A DNA stretch of 64,000 bases from Flavobacterium hiemivividum (GCF_004349145.1 NZ_SMFO01000009.1:62001-126000); one strand, 5' to 3'; positions 34,044 through 43,053 are shown, counted from the first letter of the stretch. Numbers and translations are program-made. Notes: generated by a model not told the origin, from the sequence alone.

Positions 34044-35000
34044 ATGAAAGTAACAGAACATATAGAAGCAGCGAAAGGGAAAACATTATTTTCGTTTGAA
34101 ATCATTCCGCCACAAAAAGGGAAAAGTATTCAGGAATTGTACGATAATATTGATCCATTGATGGATTTTAATCCGCCATTTATAGACGTGACGACTTCTC
34201 GCGAGGAGTTCATTTATGTGGATAAGGGGAATGGTTTATTAGATAAAAAGTTGACTAGAATGCGCCCAGGAACATTGGGAATTTGTGCTTCTATTAAGCA
34301 TAAATATACGGTGGACACTGTGCCGCACGTACTTTGTGGTGGATTCACAAAAGAAGAAACAGAGTATTTATTAGTGGATTGTCACTATTTAGGAATTAAT
34401 AATGTTATGGCTTTGCGCGGTGATGCGATGAAAGACGAACAATCATTCGTCCCAAAATCTGGCGGAAATAACTTTGCGGTTGATTTAGTTCAACAAATTG
34501 ATCAATTAAATCAAGGGAAGTATTTGCATGATGTGATGCATATCGATAATAAGGCTGATTTCTGTATTGGTGTAGCGGGTTATCCTGAGAAACATTTAGA
34601 ATCACCATCACTAATTTCCGACTTAAAGCGACTTAAAGAAAAAGTTGATGCAGGTGCCGATTATGTGGTAACTCAAATGTTTTTTGATAATGCTAAATAC
34701 TTTGAATTTGTAGATAAAGCCAGAGCAATGGGGATTATGGTTCCTATTATTCCGGGGATAAAACCTATCGCAGTACAAAGACACTTGCAAATTTTGCCGC
34801 AAATTTTTAGAATTGATTTACCTGAAGATTTAATTCATGCTGTAGATCAATGTAAAACAAACGCCGAAATAAAACAGGTGGGTATCGAATGGGCGATTCA
34901 ACAATCATTAGAACTTAAAGCGGCGGGAGTTCCTGTTTTACATTATTATTCTATGGGGAAATCAGAGAATATTAGACAAATCGCTAGCAAGGTTTTTTAA
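34044..35000 (+). CDS. metF: 5,10-methylenetetrahydrofolate reductase
   Basis: A 318-residue FAD enzyme that makes 5-methyltetrahydrofolate, the methyl donor for the methionine synthase encoded just upstream. The N-terminal FEIIPPQKGKSIQ carries the catalytic Glu, and DVTTSREEF, NVMALRGDAMKDE and TQMFFDNAKYF are family segments. The length matches bacterial MetF. It is probably cotranscribed with metH. Confidence 0.96.
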   Translation: MKVTEHIEAAKGKTLFSFEIIPPQKGKSIQELYDNIDPLMDFNPPFIDVTTSREEFIYVDKGNGLLDKKLTRMRPGTLGICASIKHKYTVDTVPHVLCGGFTKEETEYLLVDCHYLGINNVMALRGDAMKDEQSFVPKSGGNNFAVDLVQQIDQLNQGKYLHDVMHIDNKADFCIGVAGYPEKHLESPSLISDLKRLKEKVDAGADYVVTQMFFDNAKYFEFVDKARAMGIMVPIIPGIKPIAVQRHLQILPQIFRIDLPEDLIHAVDQCKTNAEIKQVGIEWAIQQSLELKAAGVPVLHYYSMGKSENIRQIASKVF

Positions 35001-35119
35001 TAGTTAATTAAAAAGGAGTATTTTTTTTTAGGATTAAGTCTGTTAAGTTTAAACTTTAACATGTAGAAATATTTTAAAAAGCCTTATATTTGATCTATAT
35101 CAAAAATAAATATACTAAT

Positions 35120-35578
35120 ATGAAATCTCAATTTTTCTTCATCTTCATTTTTTTAACTGTGTTAACATCTTGTAAAGATGAGAGTAAAAAACAGGTTGAA
35201 AATAATCCAGCAAATGTTGTCCCTTTTTATCAGAATGTAGCGACGGCTAATAATCCAGTGGTATCCCCATCTGGAGAGCAACAGCCAACTCCCGGAGCTT
35301 CGGCTGCTGCAGGTATGAATCCACAACACGGCCAGTCAGGACATCGTTGTGATATTGCTGTAGGCGCTCCGTTAAATTCAGCGGCTACAACTCCAGCAAG
35401 TGCTACAACGACCCAGCAAAGCAGTCAGCCGCAGAGTGCTCCTGCAGCGACTTATACAGTAAACAATACCGCGCCTTCGGCAGAAGTTACACCTACCGCT
35501 GAAGGGATGAATCCACCACACGGACAGCCAGGTCATCGTTGTGAAATCCCTGTGGGAGCGCCATTAGATGGAAAATAA
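35120..35578 (+). CDS. Lipoprotein with two GMNPxHGQxGHRC repeats
   Basis: A 152-residue secreted lipoprotein; I start it at the ATG at 35120, which gives a lipobox (LTVLTSC, lipid-modified Cys at residue 18). The mature part is a Thr/Ser/Ala/Pro-rich low-complexity linker with two copies of GMNP-H-GQ-GHRC-I-VGAPL, the second at the very C-terminus. Each copy has one Cys and two His, which could bind metal, though this is not established. A -7-like TATATTTG lies at 35085-35092. The motif is familiar from Flavobacteria proteins of unknown role. Confidence 0.75.
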   Translation: MKSQFFFIFIFLTVLTSCKDESKKQVENNPANVVPFYQNVATANNPVVSPSGEQQPTPGASAAAGMNPQHGQSGHRCDIAVGAPLNSAATTPASATTTQQSSQPQSAPAATYTVNNTAPSAEVTPTAEGMNPPHGQPGHRCEIPVGAPLDGK

Positions 35579-35601
35579 ACTTTAATTACACTTGCATAAT
35601 T

Positions 35602-35655
35602 AAAAAAGCTCGTTTAAAAATCCAGATATATCTGATTTTTAAACGAGCTTTTTTT
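35602..35655. terminator. Bidirectional terminator between the lipoprotein gene and gldA
   Basis: AAAAAAGCTCGTTTAAAAATC and its complement form a stem of about 21 bp. It lies between convergent genes. Confidence 0.9.
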
Positions 35656-35704
35656 ATATGAAATGAACTGTAAAAACGTGAGGCAGTTTACTTATTGCTG
35701 AAAA

Positions 35705-36604
35705 CTACTTCTTAGTAATTTCTCTAAACACAGCTTCAAGGTTCTTATTCTTTTGATTTAGTTGTAGGGTTTTTAAACCATTGGCGGTAGCAAAGTCAAA
35801 TACTGCAGGACGCATGTCTTTATCTGATAGGAAAGTTAATTCCCAAATCATGTCATGCGTATTTTTAAAGGAAACGAGATTTTCTATTTTGGCCACAGCC
35901 TGTTCCTCTATTTTATAATCAAATTCTACTTCGATTACTTGTTCTTTATCGGCAGAAATTAAGTGGTCGAGTTTTTTATCGGCTACGATTTTTCCGTTAT
36001 TGATGATAATGACGCGGTCGCAGATTGCTTCCACTTCCTGCATTATGTGAGTGGAAAGGAAAACAGTTTTGTCTTTTCCTGCATTTTTAATAACATTACG
36101 GATTTCGATCAATTGATTCGGATCTAAACCTGTTGTTGGTTCGTCTAGAATCAAAACATCTGGATTGTGCAGTAAAGAATTTGCAAGTCCCACACGTTGA
36201 CGGTATCCTTTAGATAATTGACCTATTTTTTTATGACTTTCAGCAGTCAAACCAGTCATTTTTAGCACTTCTTCTATTCGAGATTTAGCAACTTTATAGA
36301 TATCGGCATTAAAAGCTAGATATTCCCTAACATACAAATCCAAGTATAACGGATTGTGTTCCGGTAAATAACCGATGGAAAGCTGCACGGCTTTCTGGTT
36401 TGAGTTTACGTCATGACCATTTACAAGGGCTGAACCTTCATCGGCAGCGAGATAAGTAGTCAGTATTTTCATTAAAGTTGATTTCCCTGCTCCATTAGGA
36501 CCTAAGAAACCAACGATTTCTCCCTTCTTTACAGAAAATGAAATGTTATCTAATGCTTTTTGAGCACCATAACTTTTAGATATCTGATTTACTTCTATTG
36601 ACAT
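35705..36604 (-). CDS. gldA: Gliding motility ABC transporter ATP-binding protein GldA
   Basis: A 299-residue ABC ATPase. Walker A GPNGAGKST, signature LSKGYRQRVGLA, Walker B VLILDEPTTGLDP and the switch His in LSTHIMQ are intact. The start MSIEVNQISKSYGAQKAL and the whole length fit GldA, which with GldF and GldG forms a transporter needed for gliding in several Flavobacteria. The partner genes are not adjacent here. A -7-like TACTTTTG lies 17 nt before the start on the minus strand (36628-36621). Confidence 0.88.
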   Translation of the reverse strand: MSIEVNQISKSYGAQKALDNISFSVKKGEIVGFLGPNGAGKSTLMKILTTYLAADEGSALVNGHDVNSNQKAVQLSIGYLPEHNPLYLDLYVREYLAFNADIYKVAKSRIEEVLKMTGLTAESHKKIGQLSKGYRQRVGLANSLLHNPDVLILDEPTTGLDPNQLIEIRNVIKNAGKDKTVFLSTHIMQEVEAICDRVIIINNGKIVADKKLDHLISADKEQVIEVEFDYKIEEQAVAKIENLVSFKNTHDMIWELTFLSDKDMRPAVFDFATANGLKTLQLNQKNKNLEAVFREITKK

Positions 36605-36939
36605 AAGGTGGTGTTTGTTGCAAAAGTAAACAGAAAAAAGTGACGTTTATTATTTTTCACATTACAATATGTAAAAATGTATAATTACAGTTGCCTTATG
36701 TGTAACGCTAAACTGCTTTTGATAGTTATAATTATCAAATTAGAGTTAAAACGAAGACAAGAGAAAAGTAGCTGTAAAGCCCAAAAGTTTAATTCAAACA
36801 AAAACAGCTATTTATGTTATAGAACCTATTTAATGTCAATTGCTTAAATAATGTTTTAGGGCCTTGTTTTTAACTATTGTGTAATTTATTAGATGTTTTA
36901 TGGAGAATTCCTTTTTTGTTTGGTAAATGTTGATTTTTT
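36605..36939. other. Intergenic region between gldA and the phe leader promoter
   Basis: AT-rich DNA with the gldA promoter at its left end. A 27-codon Phe-rich frame at 36893-36976 overlaps the promoter of the leader and is probably accidental. Nothing else supported. Confidence 0.4.
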
Positions 36940-36971
36940 TTTTGGTGTGCTCGAATTTATTTATACTTTAG
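36940..36971 (+). promoter_or_regulatory. Promoter of the pheA leader (TTG-N21-TACTTTAG)
   Basis: TTG (36940-36942) and TACTTTAG (36964-36971) fit the consensus with one mismatch. The leader ORF begins 23 nt later. Confidence 0.55.
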
Positions 36972-36993
36972 CATAAAATTAATGCACAGCACG

Positions 36994-37059
36994 ATGTTAA
37001 ATAACCGATTTTATTTTAGCAATACTTATTATTTCTTCTGGGAACAGGGTAGGGATTGA
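36994..37059 (+). CDS. Aromatic leader peptide of the phe/tyr operon (21 aa)
   Basis: A 21-codon ORF (MLNNRFYFSNTYYFF, then WEQGRD) in which eight of the residues from 6 to 16 are Phe, Tyr or Trp: F6 Y7 F8, Y12 Y13 F14 F15 W16. It lies between a consensus-like promoter and a terminator 18 nt before pheA. Its last codons form the 5' arm of the antiterminator, so a ribosome reaching the stop would block it. This is the logic of the enterobacterial pheL/trpL leaders. The stretch starts after a plausible 5' end, and no other role is evident. Confidence 0.8.
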   Translation: MLNNRFYFSNTYYFFWEQGRD

Positions 37060-37135
37060 CGTATGGTTATTTAATTAGAAAATTAAATTGATAATTATAA
37101 ATATACAATCCCGATGAAAATCGGGATTTTTTTTT
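37052..37135 (+). promoter_or_regulatory. Attenuator of the phe/tyr operon (antiterminator/terminator)
   Basis: Antiterminator: GGGATTG (37052-37058, end of the leader ORF) pairs with CAATCCC (37106-37112). Terminator: AATCCCGAT (37107-37115) pairs with ATCGGGATT (37120-37128), then T-rich DNA to 37135. The two stems share 37107-37112 and are mutually exclusive. Stalling at the aromatic codons would leave GGGATTG free and favour read-through. Confidence 0.8.
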
Positions 37136-37152
37136 GCTTAAAAGTGAATAAT

Positions 37153-37980
37153 ATGAATGCGAAAATAGGAATACAAGGTATAAAAGGCTCTTTTCACCAT
37201 CAGGTGGCACAAGAATATTTCGCACAAGCTGTCTTAGTAGACGAGTGTTTGTCTTTTGAAGAGCTGGTAGATAATTTACTTTCAGGTAAGTCAGATCAGG
37301 CAGTTATGGCAATTGAGAATTCTATTGCGGGACCTATTATTCCTAATTATGCACTAATTGACAAAAACAATTTACATATAATAGGAGAACATTATTTAAG
37401 GATTCATCAAAATTTGATGGCACTTAAAGGTCAGAAAATAGAAGATATTGTGGAGGTTCATTCCCATCCAATGGCTTTGTTACAATGTATGGATTTCCTT
37501 AAAAAATATCCAAATATTAAATTAGTCGAAGATAAAGATACAGCCGAAACTGCTCGTAGGATTCAGGCAAATCAATTAAAGGGTATTGCTGCAATTGCAA
37601 GTGTTACGGCCGCTGAAATGTATGATTTAGAAATTTTAGCTCCGGAAATTCAGACGATAAAAAACAACATGACCCGTTTTGTAATAATAAAAAAACAAAA
37701 CTCAGTTATACCAGAAGAAGATATTAATAGAGCTTCTATAAAATTTGAATTAGATCATAAGCGTGGTAGTCTGGCGGCAGTGTTAAACGTAATGAGTGAT
37801 TGCAAAATGAATCTAACAAAGATTCAATCCTTACCAAAAATAGAAACACCATGGAAATATTCTTTTTTTGTGGATGTGACCTTCGAAAAGTATGCTGACT
37901 TTGTGAAAGCAAAATCATTGCTTGCAATTATGGCCGAATATTTTAAAGTATTAGGAGAATATAAAAATACAAAGCCGTAA
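37153..37980 (+). CDS. pheA: Prephenate dehydratase
   Basis: A 275-residue enzyme that converts prephenate to phenylpyruvate. I start it at the ATG at 37153 (MNAKIGIQGIKGSFHH), because an upstream start would lie inside the terminator. The catalytic domain includes AIENSIAGPI and the NNMTRFVII motif; a C-terminal ACT domain starts near residue 196 (KRGSLAAVLNVM). In the usual Phe-binding motif ESRP, this protein has QSLP. There is no chorismate mutase domain here; that is supplied by the DAHP synthase fusion at the end of the operon. Confidence 0.93.
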   Translation: MNAKIGIQGIKGSFHHQVAQEYFAQAVLVDECLSFEELVDNLLSGKSDQAVMAIENSIAGPIIPNYALIDKNNLHIIGEHYLRIHQNLMALKGQKIEDIVEVHSHPMALLQCMDFLKKYPNIKLVEDKDTAETARRIQANQLKGIAAIASVTAAEMYDLEILAPEIQTIKNNMTRFVIIKKQNSVIPEEDINRASIKFELDHKRGSLAAVLNVMSDCKMNLTKIQSLPKIETPWKYSFFVDVTFEKYADFVKAKSLLAIMAEYFKVLGEYKNTKP

Positions 37981-38058
37981 TAAAGTCTTAGGTAATAAGA
38001 CCATAATTTGAAATTTATAATAAAGAAAGTAACCTCTTAAAAAGAGAAATTTAATAGC

Positions 38059-39207
38059 ATGATTACAACAGCAAAACGTTTAGACATTATTGAAGAATAC
38101 TATTTCTCGTCTAAATTGAGAGAAGTAAGGCAATTGGCTTCAGAAGGGAAGCCAATTATAAACATGGGAATTGGAAGTCCGGATTTACGTCCGTCTCAAT
38201 CAGTTATTGATGCGGTGAAAGCAGCGATGGAAGATGAAAATGCACATCAATATCAGAGTTATCAGGGATTACCAGAACTGAGAACGAGCATGGCTGATTT
38301 CTATTTGAATAATTATAACGTAGCCTTGAATCCCAATACTGAAATTTTGCCTTTGATGGGTTCTAAAGAGGGAATCATGCATATTTCATTGGCTTTTTTA
38401 AATGAAGGAGATGAAGTTTTGATACCGAATCCTGGATATCCAACGTACACTTCGGTAACAAATTTAGTAGGAGCGGTACCGGTTTATTATGATTTAAAAG
38501 AGAATACAAATTGGGAGCCAGATTTTGAAGCTTTAGAAAAATTAGATTTATCGAAAGTAAAAATTATGTGGATTGGTTATCCTCATATGCCAACAGGAGC
38601 GAGAGGAAGTCTAGGTTTGTTTGAAAAGTTAGTGGCTTTCGCCAAAAAACATCAAATTTTGCTGATTAATGACAATCCGTATAGTTTTGTTTTAAATGAT
38701 AATCCGATGAGTTTGTTGCAGGTAGCAGGAGCTAAGGATGTTGCATTAGAGCTGAACTCTTTAAGTAAAACCTTTAACATGGCTGGCTGGAGAGTGGGAA
38801 TGGTTCTAGGAAATGCAGAAGCTATTGATGCTATTTTGAAAGTAAAAAGCAATATGGATAGCGGAATGTTCTTCGGAATTCAAAAAGGAGCGATAGCGGC
38901 TTTAAAAAGCGATAAAACGTGGTTTGACTCGATGAACGAAATCTATAAAAAACGACGTGTTTTAACAGAAAAGCTTGCGGAGAAATTAGGTTGTAAAGTG
39001 TATAAGGAAGGTGTAGGTTTATTTGTTTGGGCTAAATTGCCTGAGGGAATTACATCGGCGGAGAAGTTTATTGATCAGATTTTACATGAAAAATATATTT
39101 TTATCGCACCAGGAACCATTTTTGGAAGCAACGGAGAAGGATACATTCGATTTGCATTATGTGTAAAAGAAGAAAAGGTACAAGAAGCAATTGATAGATT
39201 TAATTAA
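38059..39207 (+). CDS. Class I/II PLP aminotransferase of the phe/tyr operon
   Basis: A 382-residue fold-type I aminotransferase. Motifs are NMGIGSPDLRP, NPGYPTYTSV, the NDNPYSFV substrate/PLP Asp region, the PLP lysine in LSKTFNMAGWRVG and the C-terminal Arg in GYIRFALC. Its place between pheA and tyrA suggests transamination of phenylpyruvate and 4-hydroxyphenylpyruvate to Phe and Tyr. Close relatives include LL-diaminopimelate and aspartate aminotransferases, so the exact substrate is not certain. Confidence 0.88.
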   Translation: MITTAKRLDIIEEYYFSSKLREVRQLASEGKPIINMGIGSPDLRPSQSVIDAVKAAMEDENAHQYQSYQGLPELRTSMADFYLNNYNVALNPNTEILPLMGSKEGIMHISLAFLNEGDEVLIPNPGYPTYTSVTNLVGAVPVYYDLKENTNWEPDFEALEKLDLSKVKIMWIGYPHMPTGARGSLGLFEKLVAFAKKHQILLINDNPYSFVLNDNPMSLLQVAGAKDVALELNSLSKTFNMAGWRVGMVLGNAEAIDAILKVKSNMDSGMFFGIQKGAIAALKSDKTWFDSMNEIYKKRRVLTEKLAEKLGCKVYKEGVGLFVWAKLPEGITSAEKFIDQILHEKYIFIAPGTIFGSNGEGYIRFALCVKEEKVQEAIDRFN

Positions 39208-40065
39208 ATGAAAGTTTACATAATAGGAATAGGGTTAATAGGAGGTTCGATGGCATTAGACATTAAAACATTAAACCCAGAAGCGACTGTTTACGGTATT
39301 GATAGTAATGAAAGCCATATGCAGGAAGCTTTAGTTTTAGGAGTTGTAGACGCGGCTGCTTCGATTGAGGATATTGTAGATGCAGATTTTGTAATTCTAT
39401 CGGTTCCGGTGGATGTTGCTTTAGTTGTGCTGCCAAAAGTGTTGGATGTCGTTGGAAAAAATACAATTGTTTTTGAAGTTGGATCTACTAAAGCTCCAAT
39501 ATGTGAAGCAGTTAGTAATCATCCTAAAAGAAGAAATTTTATTGCGACGCATCCTATTGCAGGAACGGAATTCTCGGGACCATCAGCAGCAATAAAAGGA
39601 TTGTTTGAAGGAAAAACAAACATCATCTGTGAGGTAGAACGTACTGCGTTTAAATTGCAAGAAAGAGCATTAGATCTTTTTAAATCAATAGGTATGAGAA
39701 TACGTTATATGGATCCAAATGCACATGACAAGCATATTGCTTATGTGTCACATCTCTCTCATATTAGTGCTTTTATGCTGGGTAAAACGGTGATAAATAA
39801 AGAGAAGGACGAACAAGATATTTTTGATATGGCGGGTTCAGGATTTGAAAGTACGGTTCGTCTGGCTAAAAGTTCGCCAGCGATGTGGACACCTATTTTT
39901 AAACAAAATAAAATACAAGTTGTAGAGACATTAGAAGAGTATATTTCGAATCTTTCTCACTTTAAGGATTTGCTGGTAAATGATGATTACGATGCAATTT
40001 TTGAAGAAATGGAAAGTGTAAATAGGATAAAAGAAATTTTGAATGGTATGCATGCAAAGACCTAA
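39208..40065 (+). CDS. tyrA: Prephenate dehydrogenase
   Basis: A 285-residue NAD(P)-dependent enzyme that makes 4-hydroxyphenylpyruvate. The dinucleotide loop IGIGLIGGSMALD is at residues 4-16, and ATHPIAGTEFSGP contains the catalytic His region; HIAYVSHLSHISAF is the second conserved block. There is no C-terminal ACT domain. Its ATG directly follows the TAA of the aminotransferase gene, with no intervening base. Confidence 0.94.
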   Translation: MKVYIIGIGLIGGSMALDIKTLNPEATVYGIDSNESHMQEALVLGVVDAAASIEDIVDADFVILSVPVDVALVVLPKVLDVVGKNTIVFEVGSTKAPICEAVSNHPKRRNFIATHPIAGTEFSGPSAAIKGLFEGKTNIICEVERTAFKLQERALDLFKSIGMRIRYMDPNAHDKHIAYVSHLSHISAFMLGKTVINKEKDEQDIFDMAGSGFESTVRLAKSSPAMWTPIFKQNKIQVVETLEEYISNLSHFKDLLVNDDYDAIFEEMESVNRIKEILNGMHAKT

Positions 40066-40134
40066 TGTCTATTAATACAAGAATTAACAAAAGAAGAACA
40101 ACACCAAAAAATAATAAAATAAATAATTAAAAAG

Positions 40135-41217
40135 ATGGAAAACAAGAAAGAAATGAGAACATGGTTGAACGATTTCAATTTATCTCACCCATTTGTGATT
40201 GCGGGACCTTGTAGTGCTGAAACAGAAGAACAAGTATTGAAAATAGCTCATGAATTGAAAGATTCTGACGTAAGTGTTTTTAGAGCAGGAATTTGGAAAC
40301 CGAGAACACGTCCAGGAGGATTTGAAGGTGTTGGGGAAATAGGATTAAAATGGCTGAAAAAAGCGAAAGAAGAAACAGGATTGCTAATGGGAACGGAGGT
40401 TGCAAATGCAGCTCACGTAAAACTAGCTTTAGAATATGATATTGATGTATTATGGGTGGGAGCTAGAACAACAGTAAACCCTTTTGCAATGCAAGAATTA
40501 GCCGATGCTTTACAAGGAACTAAAAAAATTGTATTAGTAAAAAATCCTGTTAACCCAGATTTATCTTTGTGGTTAGGTGGAGTGGAGCGTTTATACAATG
40601 CAGGTATCGAAAAATTAGGAGTAATTCACAGAGGTTTTTCTACTTACGAAAAAACAAAATACAGAAATATTCCAGAATGGCAGATTGCTATTGAATTGCA
40701 AAATAAGTTTCCTGATTTACCATTAATTATTGATCCATCTCATATTACCGGAGATCGTGACATGATTCTTGAAGTAACGCAAGAAGCATTAGACTTGAAT
40801 TATGACGGTATGATTATCGAAACTCATTACGATCCAGATAATGCATGGAGTGATGCTGCACAGCAAGTTACTCCAACTGCCCTGAAACAAATTTTTGTTG
40901 ATTTGAAAGTAAGAAAGTTGAATGATGTATCTGATGAGTACACTTCTAAAATGTCTAAATTGAGAGCAAATATTGATGTGCTAGATGCTACACTACTAGA
41001 TTTGTTAGGAAAAAGAATGAAAGTGGCTGACGAAATAGGTCAAGTTAAAAAAGATGCAAACGTTGCTGTATTGCAAAATACGCGTTGGAATGAAATTCTA
41101 GGAAAAATGATTCTTGAAGGAGAGAAAAAAGGACTTTCAGAAGAGTTTGTTTTAAAAATGTTTAAAGCAATTCACCAAGAGAGTATTAATCATCAAGACA
41201 AAGTGCTTAATGCATAA
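40135..41217 (+). CDS. Bifunctional DAHP synthase - chorismate mutase
   Basis: A 360-residue fusion. Residues 1-265 are a type I-beta (KDO8P-like) DAHP synthase: AGPCSAETEEQV, FRAGIWKPRTRPGGFEG and IDPSHITGDRD. Residues 270-360 are an AroQ-class chorismate mutase (LRANIDVLDATLLDLLGKRMKVADEIG). It commits carbon to the shikimate pathway and also makes prephenate for the two enzymes upstream, so first and branch steps share one operon. The mutase domain often serves as the feedback sensor of such fusions. Confidence 0.95.
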   Translation: MENKKEMRTWLNDFNLSHPFVIAGPCSAETEEQVLKIAHELKDSDVSVFRAGIWKPRTRPGGFEGVGEIGLKWLKKAKEETGLLMGTEVANAAHVKLALEYDIDVLWVGARTTVNPFAMQELADALQGTKKIVLVKNPVNPDLSLWLGGVERLYNAGIEKLGVIHRGFSTYEKTKYRNIPEWQIAIELQNKFPDLPLIIDPSHITGDRDMILEVTQEALDLNYDGMIIETHYDPDNAWSDAAQQVTPTALKQIFVDLKVRKLNDVSDEYTSKMSKLRANIDVLDATLLDLLGKRMKVADEIGQVKKDANVAVLQNTRWNEILGKMILEGEKKGLSEEFVLKMFKAIHQESINHQDKVLNA

Positions 41218-41240
41218 TTAGCATTTTATTGAATGGAATG

Positions 41241-41276
41241 AATCCCCACTTTTTTAAGAATTGTGGGGATTTTTTT
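41241..41276 (+). terminator. Terminator of the phe/tyr operon
   Basis: AATCCCCAC (41241-41249) and GTGGGGATT (41263-41271) followed by T6, 23 nt past the last gene. Confidence 0.9.
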
Positions 41277-41405
41277 ATCTAAGATTGTGTCGTGGTCAAA
41301 AACTTTAGACATCGTACTTTAAACGTGAAACATTCAATTATCTTTGCAAAGCATTTAATAAGTACTTATTGCCATATTGAACGCAGAATATCGTAAAAAA
41401 TAAAA

Positions 41406-42383
41406 ATGACAGGACTCGTATACAAATCTACAGGAAGTTGGTACACCGTAAAATCCGAACAAGGTGATTTTATAGAATGCCGTATGAAAGGGAAATTCCG
41501 AATTAAAGGAATTAAAAGCACAAATCCAATCGCTGTGGGAGATATTGTGGATTATGAACTGGAAGAGTCATCAGATACTGTAACGGGAACGATTCATAAT
41601 ATTCACGAGAGAAAGAATTATATCGTTCGAAAATCAGTGAATTTATCGCATCAGATGCATATTATTGCTTCTAATATTGATCGCGTTTTCCTTTTGGTTA
41701 CCATAAATAATCCGCCAACGACTTTCAATTTTATCGATCGGTTTTTAGTAACTGCTGAGGCTTATGGAATAGAAACTATTTTGGTATTTAATAAAATTGA
41801 CACTTTTGACGAAGCTACCTTAGAGGAACAATTGTATATGCAACATGTCTATCAAGAAATTGGATACAAATGCCTTCGCGTTTCCTCGACGGAAATGAAG
41901 GGAATAGAACAACTGAAGGAGATGATGATTGGTAAAGTGAGTATGTTCTCAGGGCATTCGGGTGTTGGAAAATCAACTTTGGTGAATGCGATGGAACCTT
42001 CGCTACACTTAAAAACAAAAGTAATTTCAGAAGCCAGTAAACAAGGCCAGCACACAACGACTTTTGCTGAAATGTATGATTTGTCTTTTGATGCTCGAAT
42101 TATAGACACACCCGGAATTAAAGGTTTTGGAGTTGTAGATATGGATCCTGCAGAAATAAGCGGGTATTTTCCTGAATTTTTCAAATTAAAAGAACATTGC
42201 AAGTTTAATAATTGCCTGCATAAAGACGAACCAAAGTGCGCTGTAAAAGAAGCATTGGAAAAAGATGAAATAGCCTGGTCGCGTTACAATAGTTATCTTA
42301 AATTGTTGGAAGGAGATGATGAAAATTATCGTACTGACATCCACAATGAAGACCGTGCTATAAGTGATGAAAATAGAAAGTAA
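41406..42383 (+). CDS. rsgA: Ribosome small-subunit-dependent GTPase A
   Basis: A 325-residue circularly permuted GTPase that acts in late 30S maturation. An N-terminal OB-fold (residues 1-80) is followed by the GTPase motifs in permuted order: NKID (G4), then GHSGVGKST (G1), then DTPGIKG (G3). The C-terminal zinc motif is CKFNNCLHKDEPKC. All key residues are present and the length is typical. It is followed by dtd after 46 nt. Confidence 0.96.
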   Translation: MTGLVYKSTGSWYTVKSEQGDFIECRMKGKFRIKGIKSTNPIAVGDIVDYELEESSDTVTGTIHNIHERKNYIVRKSVNLSHQMHIIASNIDRVFLLVTINNPPTTFNFIDRFLVTAEAYGIETILVFNKIDTFDEATLEEQLYMQHVYQEIGYKCLRVSSTEMKGIEQLKEMMIGKVSMFSGHSGVGKSTLVNAMEPSLHLKTKVISEASKQGQHTTTFAEMYDLSFDARIIDTPGIKGFGVVDMDPAEISGYFPEFFKLKEHCKFNNCLHKDEPKCAVKEALEKDEIAWSRYNSYLKLLEGDDENYRTDIHNEDRAISDENRK

Positions 42384-42429
42384 ACTCCCAACTTCAAAGG
42401 AGAAATTCTTATAATAAAAATCCAAACCA

Positions 42430-42882
42430 TTGAAAGTAGTAATTCAAAGAGTTTCACAATCCTCAGTAACAATAGACTCTAAAATCGTTGCCGAAATACA
42501 AAAAGGTCTATTAATTCTTGTTGGTATCGAAGATTCAGACGGTCAGGAAGATATTGACTGGCTAGTGGGGAAAATCACTAAAATACGTGTTTTTGATGAT
42601 GAAAATCATGTCATGAACTTATCAGTTGAGGATATCGACGGTGATATAATTGTAGTGAGTCAATTTACACTTCACGCATCTACCAAAAAAGGCAATCGTC
42701 CTTCTTATATTAAAGCGGCAAAACCAGATATTGCGATTCCACTTTATGAAAAATTTGTAAAATCTATTGAATTTGTATTAGCTAAGAAAGTGCAAACAGG
42801 TGTTTTTGGCGCTGATATGAAAGTCAGTCTTCTGAATGACGGGCCTGTTACAATATTGATTGACAGTAAAAACAGGGAGTGA
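42430..42882 (+). CDS. dtd: D-aminoacyl-tRNA deacylase
   Basis: A 150-residue enzyme that hydrolyses D-amino acids (and Gly from tRNA-Ala) off mischarged tRNA. SQFTLHASTKKGNRPSY and the C-terminal cross-subunit NDGPVTILIDSKN (Gly-cisPro) are intact. The start is a TTG giving the canonical MKVVIQRVSQSSVTI; no ATG is available upstream. It probably shares a transcript with rsgA. Confidence 0.95.
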   Translation: MKVVIQRVSQSSVTIDSKIVAEIQKGLLILVGIEDSDGQEDIDWLVGKITKIRVFDDENHVMNLSVEDIDGDIIVVSQFTLHASTKKGNRPSYIKAAKPDIAIPLYEKFVKSIEFVLAKKVQTGVFGADMKVSLLNDGPVTILIDSKNRE

Positions 42883-43053
42883 CTTCTTAGTTTTATACGA
42901 TTATTCTCAATTAAAATTCATTTTGAAAAACTATTTGTTTGTTATTCAGTCATATGTGTTTTTTTGAAGAAAGGCTAACTTTTTTAAACAGTGTTTTTTT
43001 TATATATTTGAAGTAAGATTTCCCCAAATCTATTAACTTAATAACCTCAAATT

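Noticed and set aside
36893..36976. A 27-codon Phe-rich frame (with FFF at codons 15-17) upstream of pheA
   Set aside because: It overlaps the probable promoter at 36940-36971 and its Phe codons come from a run of T. The ORF at 36994 is better placed with respect to promoter and stems.
37114..37152. Upstream start for prephenate dehydratase
   Set aside because: It would begin inside the terminator hairpin; the ATG at 37153 gives the family N-terminus.
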